A stretch of DNA of 11,006 bases from Deltaproteobacteria bacterium (lineage in GTDB: Bacteria; Desulfobacterota; DSM-4660; Desulfatiglandales; Desulfatiglandaceae): positions 1 to 11,006 of the forward strand of contig DUZB01000063.1 of assembly GCA_013349725.1 (NCBI GenBank). The letters are read 5' to 3'. Numbering within the stretch: position 1 is the first letter of the stretch; the number at the start of each line of letters is the position of its first letter. A model generated the notes under the pieces. It did no database searches. It saw nothing but the letters and a program-made list of their open reading frames with translations, and was not told where the DNA came from. Below, piece after piece: positions 1-6,509 of this stretch. The translations under genes were made by a program, and so were the position numbers.

Positions 1-2147
1 TAAAGTACGGCACAACAAGAGATTACATCAAAGGACTCAAGGTGGTCCTGGCCGACGGAACCATCATCGAAACAGGAACCCGGGCCCCGAAAACATCCTT
101 AGGCTACGATCTCACAAGACTTTTCACTTCCGCCGAAGGCACCCTGGGCATCATCACCGAGGTCCTGGCAAAACTGGAACCGAAACCGGAATATGCCGCC
201 CTGGCCCTTGCCATTTTTGGCGACGTAAATGCAGCTGGCGATGCAGTTACTGAGGTGACCACATCGGGCATCAAACTGGCCGGCTGTGAAATCATGGATA
301 AGGTCAGCGTCAAGGTCGTCGAAAAAGCCCTGGGAAGAGATGCGAGCAAGATCGAAGCCCTCCTGATCATGGAAGGCGATGGCGTCAAGGAAGTGGTGGT
401 TCGAGACATGGAGCAGATCGGAAAGATCTGCAATAAATATGGCGTGCTCGAATTCGAATGGACCGATTCTCCGGAAAAACGCGAAGAAATGATGCGGGCA
501 AGGGGAGGTCTGGTCCCTACCCTTTCGAGAATCAAACCGGGTAATCGTCTGGTGGCCATAGCTGAAGACTTTGGCGTTCCTTCCACCAAGATCCCTGAAA
601 CCATTCGCCGCGCACAGGAAATTTCCAAAAAATATAACCTGCTGATCGCCACATTCGGCCACGTGGGAGACGGAAATGTTCATACGACCTTTGTCTGTGA
701 TGTAAGAAGCCGGGACGACTGGAACCGTCTCAAACCGGCCGCGGAGGAACTGGTCAAGACCGCCCTGGAGATGAAGGGGACTCTCAGCGCCGAGCACGGC
801 ACGGGACTGACCCGGGCCCCCCATATTGAAATGCAGCTTGGCCCGGCCATGGAGGTCATGCGGAAGATAAAAGAGGCCCTTGATCCCGACAACATTCTCA
901 ATCCCGGTAAAATGGGATTAGAGAGGGGAGTGAAGACGGATGTCTATGACTATTTTGCCTTCCAGCCCCTGATCGACAACCCCGAAGGAGTGAACTCCTT
1001 CGGCACCGATATCGACAACGAGATCCTTGCATGCATTCACTGCGGTTTCTGCCGTCTGGGATGTCCCACGTTCAGCGTGACACAGAGGGAAGGACGTAAT
1101 GCCAGAGGAAGAAACGCCTTAGCCTTTTATCTCTTGAACGGGACGGTTGAGCCGACCAAAGAGTTTGCCGAAGTTTTCTATTCGTGCACCACATGCCAGG
1201 CATGCACTTATTTCTGTCCGGCAAGAATCAAGGTGGATGAAATCGTCGAGGCGGTCCGCGCAAAGCTCTACGATGCAGGGCTGACCCCCACCCCCGTGCT
1301 GGGAGTCAGGGACAATATCCTCAATACGGGCAATGTTTTTGCAAGCGCCAAGAAAGACAGAATAGAGATCTATCCCCCGGCCCTTCGTGAAAAGGCAAAA
1401 GAGAGCAAAATGAAAGAAAAGGCCGAGACGGTTCTTTTCATGGGTTGCGTACCGAGTTATTTAGACATGAAGATGGTGCCCAGTCTGATCAAACCGCTTG
1501 ACGCTGCGGGCCTGGATTACACAACGCTTTCCACGGAAGAGGGTTGCTGCGGATTTCCTCTCTTTCTCATGGGATCCAGTGAATTTGAGCCCCACGCGCA
1601 GAAAGTCATCGAAAGGCTCAAGGCAACGGGCGCGAAGGAACTGGTTACCCCCTGCGCCGGTTGCTACAAGACCTTCAAGAAGATCTACGGCGAAATCGGC
1701 GATCTGGGTATGGAGGTCTACCACTCGGTACATTACCTGGAAAAGCTGATCAAAGAGGGACGTATCAAGCTGAAAGGAGATTTGGGCAAAAAGGTGACCT
1801 ACCATGATCCCTGCGATCTGGGCAGGGCTTTCGGGATTTTTGAAGAGCCGAGAAACATCCTTAAAGCCACCCCCGGTCTGGAATTCGTGGAAATGGCAAG
1901 AAATCGTCTCCAGGCCCGCTGCTGCGGGGGCGGCGGAGGCGTTCAGGCCAACAACCCGGAAATGGCCATTGAAATGGGCGCCGAAAGGGTGCGGGATGCC
2001 CTGGCCGTGGGCGCTGAGATTATCGTCTCAGGCTGCGCAGCCTGCAAAGACAACCTCAAGAAGGGCGCCAAGGCCATACCGAAGCAGGAAAGAGGCAAGA
2101 TCAAGATCATGGATATCACCGAGTTGATCGCCAACCAGATGGAGTAA
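1..2147 (+). CDS. FAD-linked oxidase (GlcD-type) fused to HdrD/GlcF-type Fe-S module, 5'-truncated
   Basis: The frame is open from the left edge (first full codon at 3), so the start and most of the FAD-binding PCMH half lie outside; the GTG at 42 is internal. The visible N-terminal part is the end of the FAD domain and the GlcD C-terminal domain: a GHVGDGNVH motif (654-683), SAEHGTG (786-806) and a closing LDPDNILNPGK near 880-915. The second half has two CxxCxxCxxxCP [4Fe-4S] motifs (1032-1067 and 1185-1220). Two CCG domains follow, with CCG at 1545-1553 closed by CAGC at 1653-1664, and CCG at 1920-1928 closed by CAAC at 2034-2045. CCG domains in HdrB/HdrD/GlcF bind Fe-S clusters. Related fusions oxidise 2-hydroxyacids (glycolate, D-lactate, D-2-hydroxyglutarate) and pass electrons to quinone or other carriers. 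No membrane segment is visible, so it is probably cytoplasmic or peripheral. Substrate and acceptor are not determined; an electron-transfer role for the neighbouring acyl-CoA genes is inference. Confidence 0.9.
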   Translation, partial: KYGTTRDYIKGLKVVLADGTIIETGTRAPKTSLGYDLTRLFTSAEGTLGIITEVLAKLEPKPEYAALALAIFGDVNAAGDAVTEVTTSGIKLAGCEIMDKVSVKVVEKALGRDASKIEALLIMEGDGVKEVVVRDMEQIGKICNKYGVLEFEWTDSPEKREEMMRARGGLVPTLSRIKPGNRLVAIAEDFGVPSTKIPETIRRAQEISKKYNLLIATFGHVGDGNVHTTFVCDVRSRDDWNRLKPAAEELVKTALEMKGTLSAEHGTGLTRAPHIEMQLGPAMEVMRKIKEALDPDNILNPGKMGLERGVKTDVYDYFAFQPLIDNPEGVNSFGTDIDNEILACIHCGFCRLGCPTFSVTQREGRNARGRNALAFYLLNGTVEPTKEFAEVFYSCTTCQACTYFCPARIKVDEIVEAVRAKLYDAGLTPTPVLGVRDNILNTGNVFASAKKDRIEIYPPALREKAKESKMKEKAETVLFMGCVPSYLDMKMVPSLIKPLDAAGLDYTTLSTEEGCCGFPLFLMGSSEFEPHAQKVIERLKATGAKELVTPCAGCYKTFKKIYGEIGDLGMEVYHSVHYLEKLIKEGRIKLKGDLGKKVTYHDPCDLGRAFGIFEEPRNILKATPGLEFVEMARNRLQARCCGGGGGVQANNPEMAIEMGAERVRDALAVGAEIIVSGCAACKDNLKKGAKAIPKQERGKIKIMDITELIANQME

Positions 2148-2174
2148 GGCAACCCATTTACTATTAAAAATTGA

Positions 2175-2346
2175 GGCATCCTTCATAACAGCCAAAAAGT
2201 GGTTTACACTTTTCGCCTGAAAACCATTCTGCGCTACCCCGTCATTCCGGCATGCTTTTAGCCGGAATCCACCCAGGTGTATCTCTGGATTCCGGCTAAA
2301 AGCATGCCGGAATGACAAAAGTGTAAACTGCCAAATGAAGGATGCC
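2175..2346. mobile_element. MITE-like palindromic element with 8-bp target duplication
   Basis: Three nested perfect inverted repeats are visible. The outer 12-bp termini are ggcatccttcat (2175-2186) and its complement (2335-2346). A middle 12-bp pair is gtttacactttt (2202-2213) and its complement (2317-2328). The inner pair is 31 bp (2241-2271 and 2286-2316) around a 14-nt loop. The left side has extra unpaired DNA (15 and 27 nt, against 6 and 0 on the right). The octamer aaaattga directly abuts both ends (2167-2174 and 2347-2354), as a target site duplication would. No coding capacity is present, so it would depend on a transposase in trans. Transcribed, the 31-bp inner stem would be a very strong hairpin between the oxidase and dehydratase genes. 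The AT-rich octamer could match by chance, but its exact abutment on both termini makes this unlikely. Confidence 0.8.
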
Positions 2347-2350
2347 AAAA

Positions 2351-2371
2351 TTGATAATTGATAATTGATAA
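2351..2371. repeat. Three tandem ttgataa heptamers
   Basis: Three perfect tandem copies of ttgataa lie between the MITE-like element and the ribosome-binding site of the dehydratase gene. The first copy overlaps the right target duplication, so the element appears to have inserted at the edge of an existing heptamer array. The 7-nt period is the same as in the arrays at 4450-4682. Confidence 0.85.
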
Positions 2372-2388
2372 TTTCAGGAAGGATTTAA

Positions 2389-3630
2389 ATGCCTCAAGAA
2401 AAAGCGATAAAACGGAAGAAAATTGAAGCCACAGATAAGTGCAAGAAGCTGATGGCCGACCATTTCTTAGAAATGGACGAAGCGGTCAAGACCGGTTCCC
2501 GGAAAATTGCCTGGTGCACGAGCGTGGGACCTGCAGAAATTTTGAGAGGTATGGGATTCCTGGTCTATTTCCCGGAAAACCACGGCGCCATGCTGGGCGC
2601 CACCAGGATGGCGACAGAGCTGATTCCCCATGCCAATGCCTTAGGCTACTCCCCGGATATCTGCTCCTACCTTACCGCGGATGTAGGGTCCTTTGTTCAG
2701 AAAAAGACGCCGCTGACCATGGCATATCAGATTGAATCGGTCCCCAAACCGGATGTCCTTGTCTTTAACACCAACCAGTGCCGCGACGTTCAGGACTGGT
2801 TTGCCTGGTATGCAAGGGAATTGCAGGCCCCCCTTTTGGGGATTCACACACACCGGGATATCGGGGATATAGGCAATTTGCAGATTAAGGATATTGCCGG
2901 CCAGATAGAGGAATTGATCCCGCCGCTTGAAGAGATAAGCGGCGATAAATTCGATATGGATCGGTTTAAGGAGGTCGTGGGATATTCAAGGCAAACCTCC
3001 GAACTCTGGAGGGCCTGCCTGGAAGCATCAGCGGCCATACCCTCTCCCTGGACTTTTTTCGATACCACCATTCTCATGGGACCTGCCGTGGTCGCCAGAG
3101 GGACCAGGGAAGCCGTCGAATATTATGAAATGCTCCTTGCCGAGCTCAAGGAAAGGATCAGTGAAGGGGTGGCCGCGGTAGAAGGGGAAAAGTTCAGGCT
3201 CTATTGGGAAGGAATGCCCATATGGGGAAAACTCAGGCCTCTCTCAGAACAATTTTCTTCTCTGAAGACCTGTGTTGTGGCTTCCACCTACTGCAATAGC
3301 TGGATCTTCGACCAGCTAGACCCGGCGAAACCATTCGAGAGCATGGCCCGAGCCTACACCGAGCTTTTCATCGTGCGGGATGAACCGTATAAAGAACAGT
3401 ACATCAAAAACTGCTTCGAGAAATTCAAATTTGACGGGATCCTTTTTCATGATGCAAAGACTTGTCCCAACAATTCAAATAACCGTTACGGCATGCCGGA
3501 ACGGCTCAGCAGTAAACTGGGAATTCCGGTACTCACCATAAACGGGGATCTGAACGATCTGAGGTGCTACTCGGAAGAACAGGCGAAGACCAATATTGAG
3601 GCGTTCATAGAACAGTTGGAGGAAAGATGA
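2389..3630 (+). CDS. 2-hydroxyacyl-CoA dehydratase / benzoyl-CoA reductase-family Fe-S subunit, possibly double-cubane type
   Basis: This 413-residue soluble protein belongs to the HgdA/HgdB-BcrB/BcrC family. The start is set by aggaagga (2376-2383), five bases before the ATG. Family marks are WCTSVGPAEILRGMG near residues 42-56, where Cys43 is a cluster-ligand candidate, then Cys92 and Cys131. The C-terminal domain has DGILFHDAKTC (349-359), GIPVLTINGD, and a closing SEEQAKTNIEAFIEQL. Classical members are heterodimers that use one [4Fe-4S] per subunit to dehydrate 2-hydroxyacyl-CoAs or reduce benzoyl-CoA with electrons from an ATP-driven activator. Here only one such subunit is present, coupled to the activator gene by a 4-bp overlap. 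Ten cysteines occur (18, 43, 92, 131, 210, 295, 302, 342, 359, 393), enough for two three-cysteine sites. The single-subunit arrangement recalls double-cubane cluster proteins and the E. coli YjiM/YjiL pair. Family is confident; substrate and cluster type are inference. Confidence 0.9.
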   Translation: MPQEKAIKRKKIEATDKCKKLMADHFLEMDEAVKTGSRKIAWCTSVGPAEILRGMGFLVYFPENHGAMLGATRMATELIPHANALGYSPDICSYLTADVGSFVQKKTPLTMAYQIESVPKPDVLVFNTNQCRDVQDWFAWYARELQAPLLGIHTHRDIGDIGNLQIKDIAGQIEELIPPLEEISGDKFDMDRFKEVVGYSRQTSELWRACLEASAAIPSPWTFFDTTILMGPAVVARGTREAVEYYEMLLAELKERISEGVAAVEGEKFRLYWEGMPIWGKLRPLSEQFSSLKTCVVASTYCNSWIFDQLDPAKPFESMARAYTELFIVRDEPYKEQYIKNCFEKFKFDGILFHDAKTCPNNSNNRYGMPERLSSKLGIPVLTINGDLNDLRCYSEEQAKTNIEAFIEQLEER

Positions 3631-4439
3631 CCAGTCGGTCTCCGCAATCCGGACAGGGAGAAATTTTTGCGGGGGTAGATATTGGCTCATCGCGCACCAA
3701 GGTGGTGGTCCTCGACGGGGGGAAGAGGCTCTTAGGCCACTCGGTAAAGAGATCCGGGACCAATTTTTCTGAAACAGCGGAAATCTGCATGGAAGCGTCC
3801 CTGAAAATGGCCCATGCCCGAAGGGAAGATGTGGTCCATTGTGTATCCACCGGATATGGAAGGAACAACGTTGCTTTCAGCTCTCTGACCAAAACGGAAA
3901 TAGGATGCCACGCCAAAGGTTGTTTTCATTATTTTCCCAGGGCCATGACCATTATCGATATTGGGGGGCAGGACAACAAAATTATCAAGGTGGACGCGCA
4001 AGGCAAACGGATAAATTTCAAGATGAACCGGAAATGCGCGGCCGGGACCGGCGCCTTTCTCGAAGAAATGTCCATGCGCCTCAATATCCCTCTTGAAGAG
4101 ATGGATTCCCTGGCCAGGCAGTCTCAGGAGATGGTCGAACTGGGAAGTTACTGCACCGTTTTCAGCGGGACCGAAGTCCTCGAAAAGATCCGGCAGGGGA
4201 AAAAGGTCCCCGATATTGTAAAAGGGCTTTTCTATTCCGTCATCAAAAGAGTCGTGGAAATGGATTCCCTGACGGATACAGTGGCCATGACCGGCGGAGT
4301 GGTTGCCCACAACCCCTATCTGATCAACATGATCAGGGAAATTGTAAAAAGCGAGATTGTTGTTCCCGAACACCCCCAGTTGACGGGGGCAGTGGGAGCG
4401 GCACTTTTTGCCATGGAGTTGAAAAGCACCTCGCGTTAA
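3627..4439 (+). CDS. ATP-dependent activator of the dehydratase/reductase (HgdC/BadF/BcrA-type ATPase)
   Basis: This 270-residue ASKHA-fold ATPase belongs to the BadF/BadG/BcrA/BcrD family. In the family it forms a homodimer with one [4Fe-4S] cluster at the interface and injects an electron into the partner upon ATP hydrolysis. Visible motifs are the first phosphate loop GVDIGSSRTK (residues 16-25), the second Asp-Gly motif DIGGQD (111-116), RKCAAGTGAFLEEM with Cys137, SYCTVFSGTE with Cys176, and the adenosine motif MTGGVVAHN (221-229). Cys137 and Cys176 are 39 residues apart, the same separation as the two cluster cysteines of Acidaminococcus HgdC (Cys127/Cys166, from memory). The length is usual for HgdC. 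The start codon overlaps the stop of the previous gene (ATGA at 3627-3630), with ggagga (3618-3623) as ribosome-binding site inside that gene. The two proteins are therefore almost certainly co-translated partners. Confidence 0.95.
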   Translation: MTSRSPQSGQGEIFAGVDIGSSRTKVVVLDGGKRLLGHSVKRSGTNFSETAEICMEASLKMAHARREDVVHCVSTGYGRNNVAFSSLTKTEIGCHAKGCFHYFPRAMTIIDIGGQDNKIIKVDAQGKRINFKMNRKCAAGTGAFLEEMSMRLNIPLEEMDSLARQSQEMVELGSYCTVFSGTEVLEKIRQGKKVPDIVKGLFYSVIKRVVEMDSLTDTVAMTGGVVAHNPYLINMIREIVKSEIVVPEHPQLTGAVGAALFAMELKSTSR

Positions 4440-4449
4440 ACTTCCGAAC

Positions 4450-4470
4450 GCGGAATGCGGAGTGCGGACT
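4450..4470. repeat. Three tandem gcggaNt heptamers
   Basis: Three consecutive 7-nt units, gcggaat, gcggagt and gcggact, start ten bases after the activator stop codon. They differ only at the sixth base. The unit sequence differs from those of the neighbouring arrays while the period is the same. Confidence 0.8.
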
Positions 4471-4497
4471 ATTTGCGCTCGTGTGAAGCTGCTTCGG

Positions 4498-4539
4498 GGT
4501 GTCAGGTGTCAGTGTTCAGGTCATTAGTCATTGGTCATT
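4498..4539. repeat. Heptamer array, left arm (ggtgtca / ggtcatt units)
   Basis: Six in-phase 7-nt units run without interruption: ggtgtca, ggtgtca, gtgttca, ggtcatt, agtcatt, ggtcatt. The unit drifts from ggtgtca to ggtcatt while the period is kept. The stretch 4497-4512 is a perfect inverted copy of 4655-4670 in the right array. Confidence 0.85.
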
Positions 4540-4619
4540 TGGCCTTCGGACGTCATTCAATGGTCATTCGCTTCGCTGTCATTCAGTTGTTATGAGGTTG
4601 TCATTCCATTCCCCTGATC

Positions 4620-4682
4620 CGTCGACTTTGGACGTTGGACATTGGACTTTTAACCTGACACCTGACACCCGAAACCTGGCAC
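4620..4682. repeat. Heptamer array, right arm (ttggac / ctgacac units)
   Basis: Nine in-phase 7-nt units run without interruption: cgtcgac, tttggac, gttggac, attggac, ttttaac, ctgacac, ctgacac, ccgaaac, ctggcac. Every unit ends in ac. Its ctgacac part (4655-4670) is the exact reverse complement of 4497-4512, so the two arrays can pair as a 16-bp stem across a ~140-nt loop. Confidence 0.85.
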
Positions 4683-4761
4683 ATCTTGGAGCAGCAGAAC
4701 GCAAATTTCAAATATCTTTGGATAGGATTTCAAGATTATAAATAAGTAGGGAGGAATACCA

Positions 4762-6339
4762 ATGAACATAAGCAAATGGACGCATGCCGGCACGATTGTG
4801 AAGATGAACGCCCTGAATTATCCCGATAAACTGGGATGGCAGGATAAAGCCCGGGAATTCACCTTTAAAGAGTGGAATGAAAGATCTTGCCGATTTGCCA
4901 ACGGACTCACGGCCATGGGCGTGGGACAAAAAGACTCCTTTGCGGTTTTAGCTTACAATCGCGGGGAATGGATGGATATCTATGCGGGATGCGCCAAGGG
5001 TGGACAGATGGTCGTCCCCATCATGTTCAGGCTGGCGGCGCCCGATATCCAATATATCGCCGAACATTCCGAATGTAAGGCTATCGTAGTGGAGGCCCCC
5101 TTTGTTGAAATGGTAGACGGCATCAGGGGCAACCTGCAGATCCCCGAAGGGAATTTCATATATCTTGGCGAAGGCCCCGCTCCAAAAGGATACGTGGGCT
5201 ATGAAGATTTCCTGTCCGAGGCCTCGCCGGAAGAGCCCGATGCCATGGTGGACAGCGCTGATATCTGGTGCATCATGTACACCTCAGGAACCACGGGCAA
5301 ACCGAAAGGAGTCATGAGAACCCATGAATCCAACGTTTCCCAGTATTATCTGAACGATATCAACATGGGTGTAAGACCCACGGATAAAGTGATGCTGGTT
5401 ATGCCCATGTGCCACATCAATTCCATTTTTTATTCCTTTGCGTACACGCTGGTGTCCGCGCCGGTATTTGTTTACAATATGGTGAGCTTTGATCCTGAAG
5501 ATCTGCTTAAAACTATTGAAGAATATAAAATCACCTTTACATCGCTCGTTCCAACGCACTATATCATGCTCCTGGCCCTTCCGGATGAAATCAAGAACAA
5601 CATAGACGTGTCGTCCATGAGGCAGTTGCTCATCTCTTCGGCGCCCGCAAGAAAAGATCTCAAACTGGCCATCATGGACTACTTCAAAAAAGCTGAACTC
5701 TGGGAGGCCTATGGGACTTCCGAAGGAGGGCTGATAACGCTGCTCAGGCCCGAGGACCAGTTCAAGAAATTGGGGTCCATCGGAAAGGAGATCTTCGGAA
5801 CAGACAGGATCAGGATCCTTGATGATGACAGGAATGAAGTCCCCGACGGAGAAGTGGGGGAACTTTTTTACCGGACCCCCATGCTTTTCAAGCAATACCT
5901 CAAAGAGCCTGAAAAGACCAAAGAAGCCTTTATCGGGGAATGGTCTTCCGCCGGCGACATGGTAAAAAGAGACGAAGACGGGTACTATACTCTGGTAGAT
6001 CGAAAGGCGAACATGATTATCACCGGAGGAGAGAACGTTTACCCATCGGAGATAGAGAGTGCCGTAGGGGCCCATGAAGCCGTTCGCGACATCGCCGTCA
6101 TAGGTATTCCCGATGAGAAATGGGGCGAATCGATCAAGGCCATTGTCGTACTGAATGACGGGTATGAAGAGAGTGAGGAAATGGCCAAAGAGATCATGGA
6201 ATTCTCCCGTGGAAAGATGGCTGGTTTCAAGCGTCCTAAATCGGTCGATTTTGTGTCCGACGACCAGATGCCCAGAACCCCCACAGGAAAAATCCTGCAC
6301 AGGATACTGAGGGAGAAATACGGCAAATGGAGCGATTAA
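4762..6339 (+). CDS. AMP-forming acyl-CoA synthetase/ligase
   Basis: This 525-residue class I adenylate-forming enzyme activates a carboxylic acid with ATP to an acyl-AMP and transfers it to CoA. The core motifs are in order: the phosphate loop YTSGTTGKPKG (173-183), EAYGTSEGG (315-323), the ribose-binding Asp in GDMVKRDEDGYY (Asp399), the hinge DRKANMIITGGENVYPSEIE starting at Asp413, and the catalytic lysine in PRTPTGKILHRIL (Lys510). All expected catalytic residues are present and the length is normal. The start is supported by agggagga (4748-4755), six bases upstream of the ATG. No membrane segment or signal peptide is seen. It is separated by repeat-filled gaps from the activator upstream (322 bp) and the thiolase downstream (170 bp), so it may have its own promoter. 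Substrate class cannot be read from the motifs; the neighbours suggest an acid degraded through CoA thioesters in an anaerobe. Confidence 0.93.
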   Translation: MNISKWTHAGTIVKMNALNYPDKLGWQDKAREFTFKEWNERSCRFANGLTAMGVGQKDSFAVLAYNRGEWMDIYAGCAKGGQMVVPIMFRLAAPDIQYIAEHSECKAIVVEAPFVEMVDGIRGNLQIPEGNFIYLGEGPAPKGYVGYEDFLSEASPEEPDAMVDSADIWCIMYTSGTTGKPKGVMRTHESNVSQYYLNDINMGVRPTDKVMLVMPMCHINSIFYSFAYTLVSAPVFVYNMVSFDPEDLLKTIEEYKITFTSLVPTHYIMLLALPDEIKNNIDVSSMRQLLISSAPARKDLKLAIMDYFKKAELWEAYGTSEGGLITLLRPEDQFKKLGSIGKEIFGTDRIRILDDDRNEVPDGEVGELFYRTPMLFKQYLKEPEKTKEAFIGEWSSAGDMVKRDEDGYYTLVDRKANMIITGGENVYPSEIESAVGAHEAVRDIAVIGIPDEKWGESIKAIVVLNDGYEESEEMAKEIMEFSRGKMAGFKRPKSVDFVSDDQMPRTPTGKILHRILREKYGKWSD

Positions 6340-6377
6340 GCTCCGGGCGCTATAGGTTTTACGAGAATAGTTTTGGG

Positions 6378-6452
6378 ACGCAGATAGGCGCAGATAAGCG
6401 CAGAAAATCATTAAAGAGTAAAAAATCAGCGAAAATCTGCGTTCATCCGCGT
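6378..6452. repeat. Imperfect inverted repeat of ~10-nt units (cgcagata / atctgcgttc)
   Basis: In the 170-bp gap after the ligase, 6378-6395 carries tandem ~10-nt units (cagataggcg, cagataagcg, then a partial one). The segment 6435-6452 carries the inverse type (atctgcgttc, atccgcgt). The 18-nt arms match at 14 of 18 positions as an inverted repeat, with an AT-rich 39-nt middle. It resembles dispersed cgcagat/atctgcg elements often seen in intergenic DNA of Desulfobacterota and other phyla (from memory). No T-run follows the right arm closely, so it is not a canonical terminator. Confidence 0.7.
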
Positions 6453-6509
6453 TCAAATTATTTTTATTAAGCATTATAACAACTTACAAAAGACACAAAG
6501 GAGAATAAC

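Larger units (their letters stand above)
4440..4761. other. Repeat-rich intergenic region without a credible gene
   Basis: This 322-bp gap separates the activator from the ligase gene. It contains heptamer arrays (listed separately), four scattered copies of gtcattc (starting at 4552, 4563, 4578 and 4600), and the ligase ribosome-binding site agggagga (4748-4755). A short open frame over 4499-4741 is only a translation of the repeats. I see no convincing terminator, RNA gene or sigma-70 promoter. A TTGGAT/TATAAA pair at 4718-4742 has a spacing of only 13 bases. Confidence 0.75.

Noticed and set aside
2241..2316. Inner 31-bp stem read as a Rho-independent terminator for the oxidase gene
   Set aside because: The stem is far longer than a usual terminator, has no T-run, and sits inside terminal repeats with a target duplication, so a mobile element explains it better. 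It may still hinder transcription.
3732..4373. 213-codon minus-strand open frame opposite the activator gene
   Set aside because: It is antisense to a protein with every expected ATPase and cluster motif, and its composition is typical of a shadow frame.
2389..4439. Naming the pair as benzoyl-CoA reductase (bcr/bad) genes
   Set aside because: A benzoyl-CoA reductase needs four subunits (two activator types and two core types), and only one of each is here, with no other aromatic-degradation genes in view.
4498..4682. CRISPR-like repeat array
   Set aside because: The units are 7 nt, contiguous and drifting, with no spacers of constant length and no cas genes.
4499..4741. 80-codon plus-strand open frame in the activator-ligase gap
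   Set aside because: It is made almost entirely of the heptamer repeats and has no ribosome-binding site.
4718..4742. Possible sigma-70 promoter TTGGAT / TATAAA before the ligase
   Set aside because: The spacing is only 13 bases and the region is AT-rich, so it cannot be called.
5284..6474. Long 396-codon minus-strand open frame opposite the ligase gene
   Set aside because: It lies antisense to a ligase with all catalytic motifs, shows no family motif, and its N-terminus is a translation of the decamer repeat at 6378-6452.
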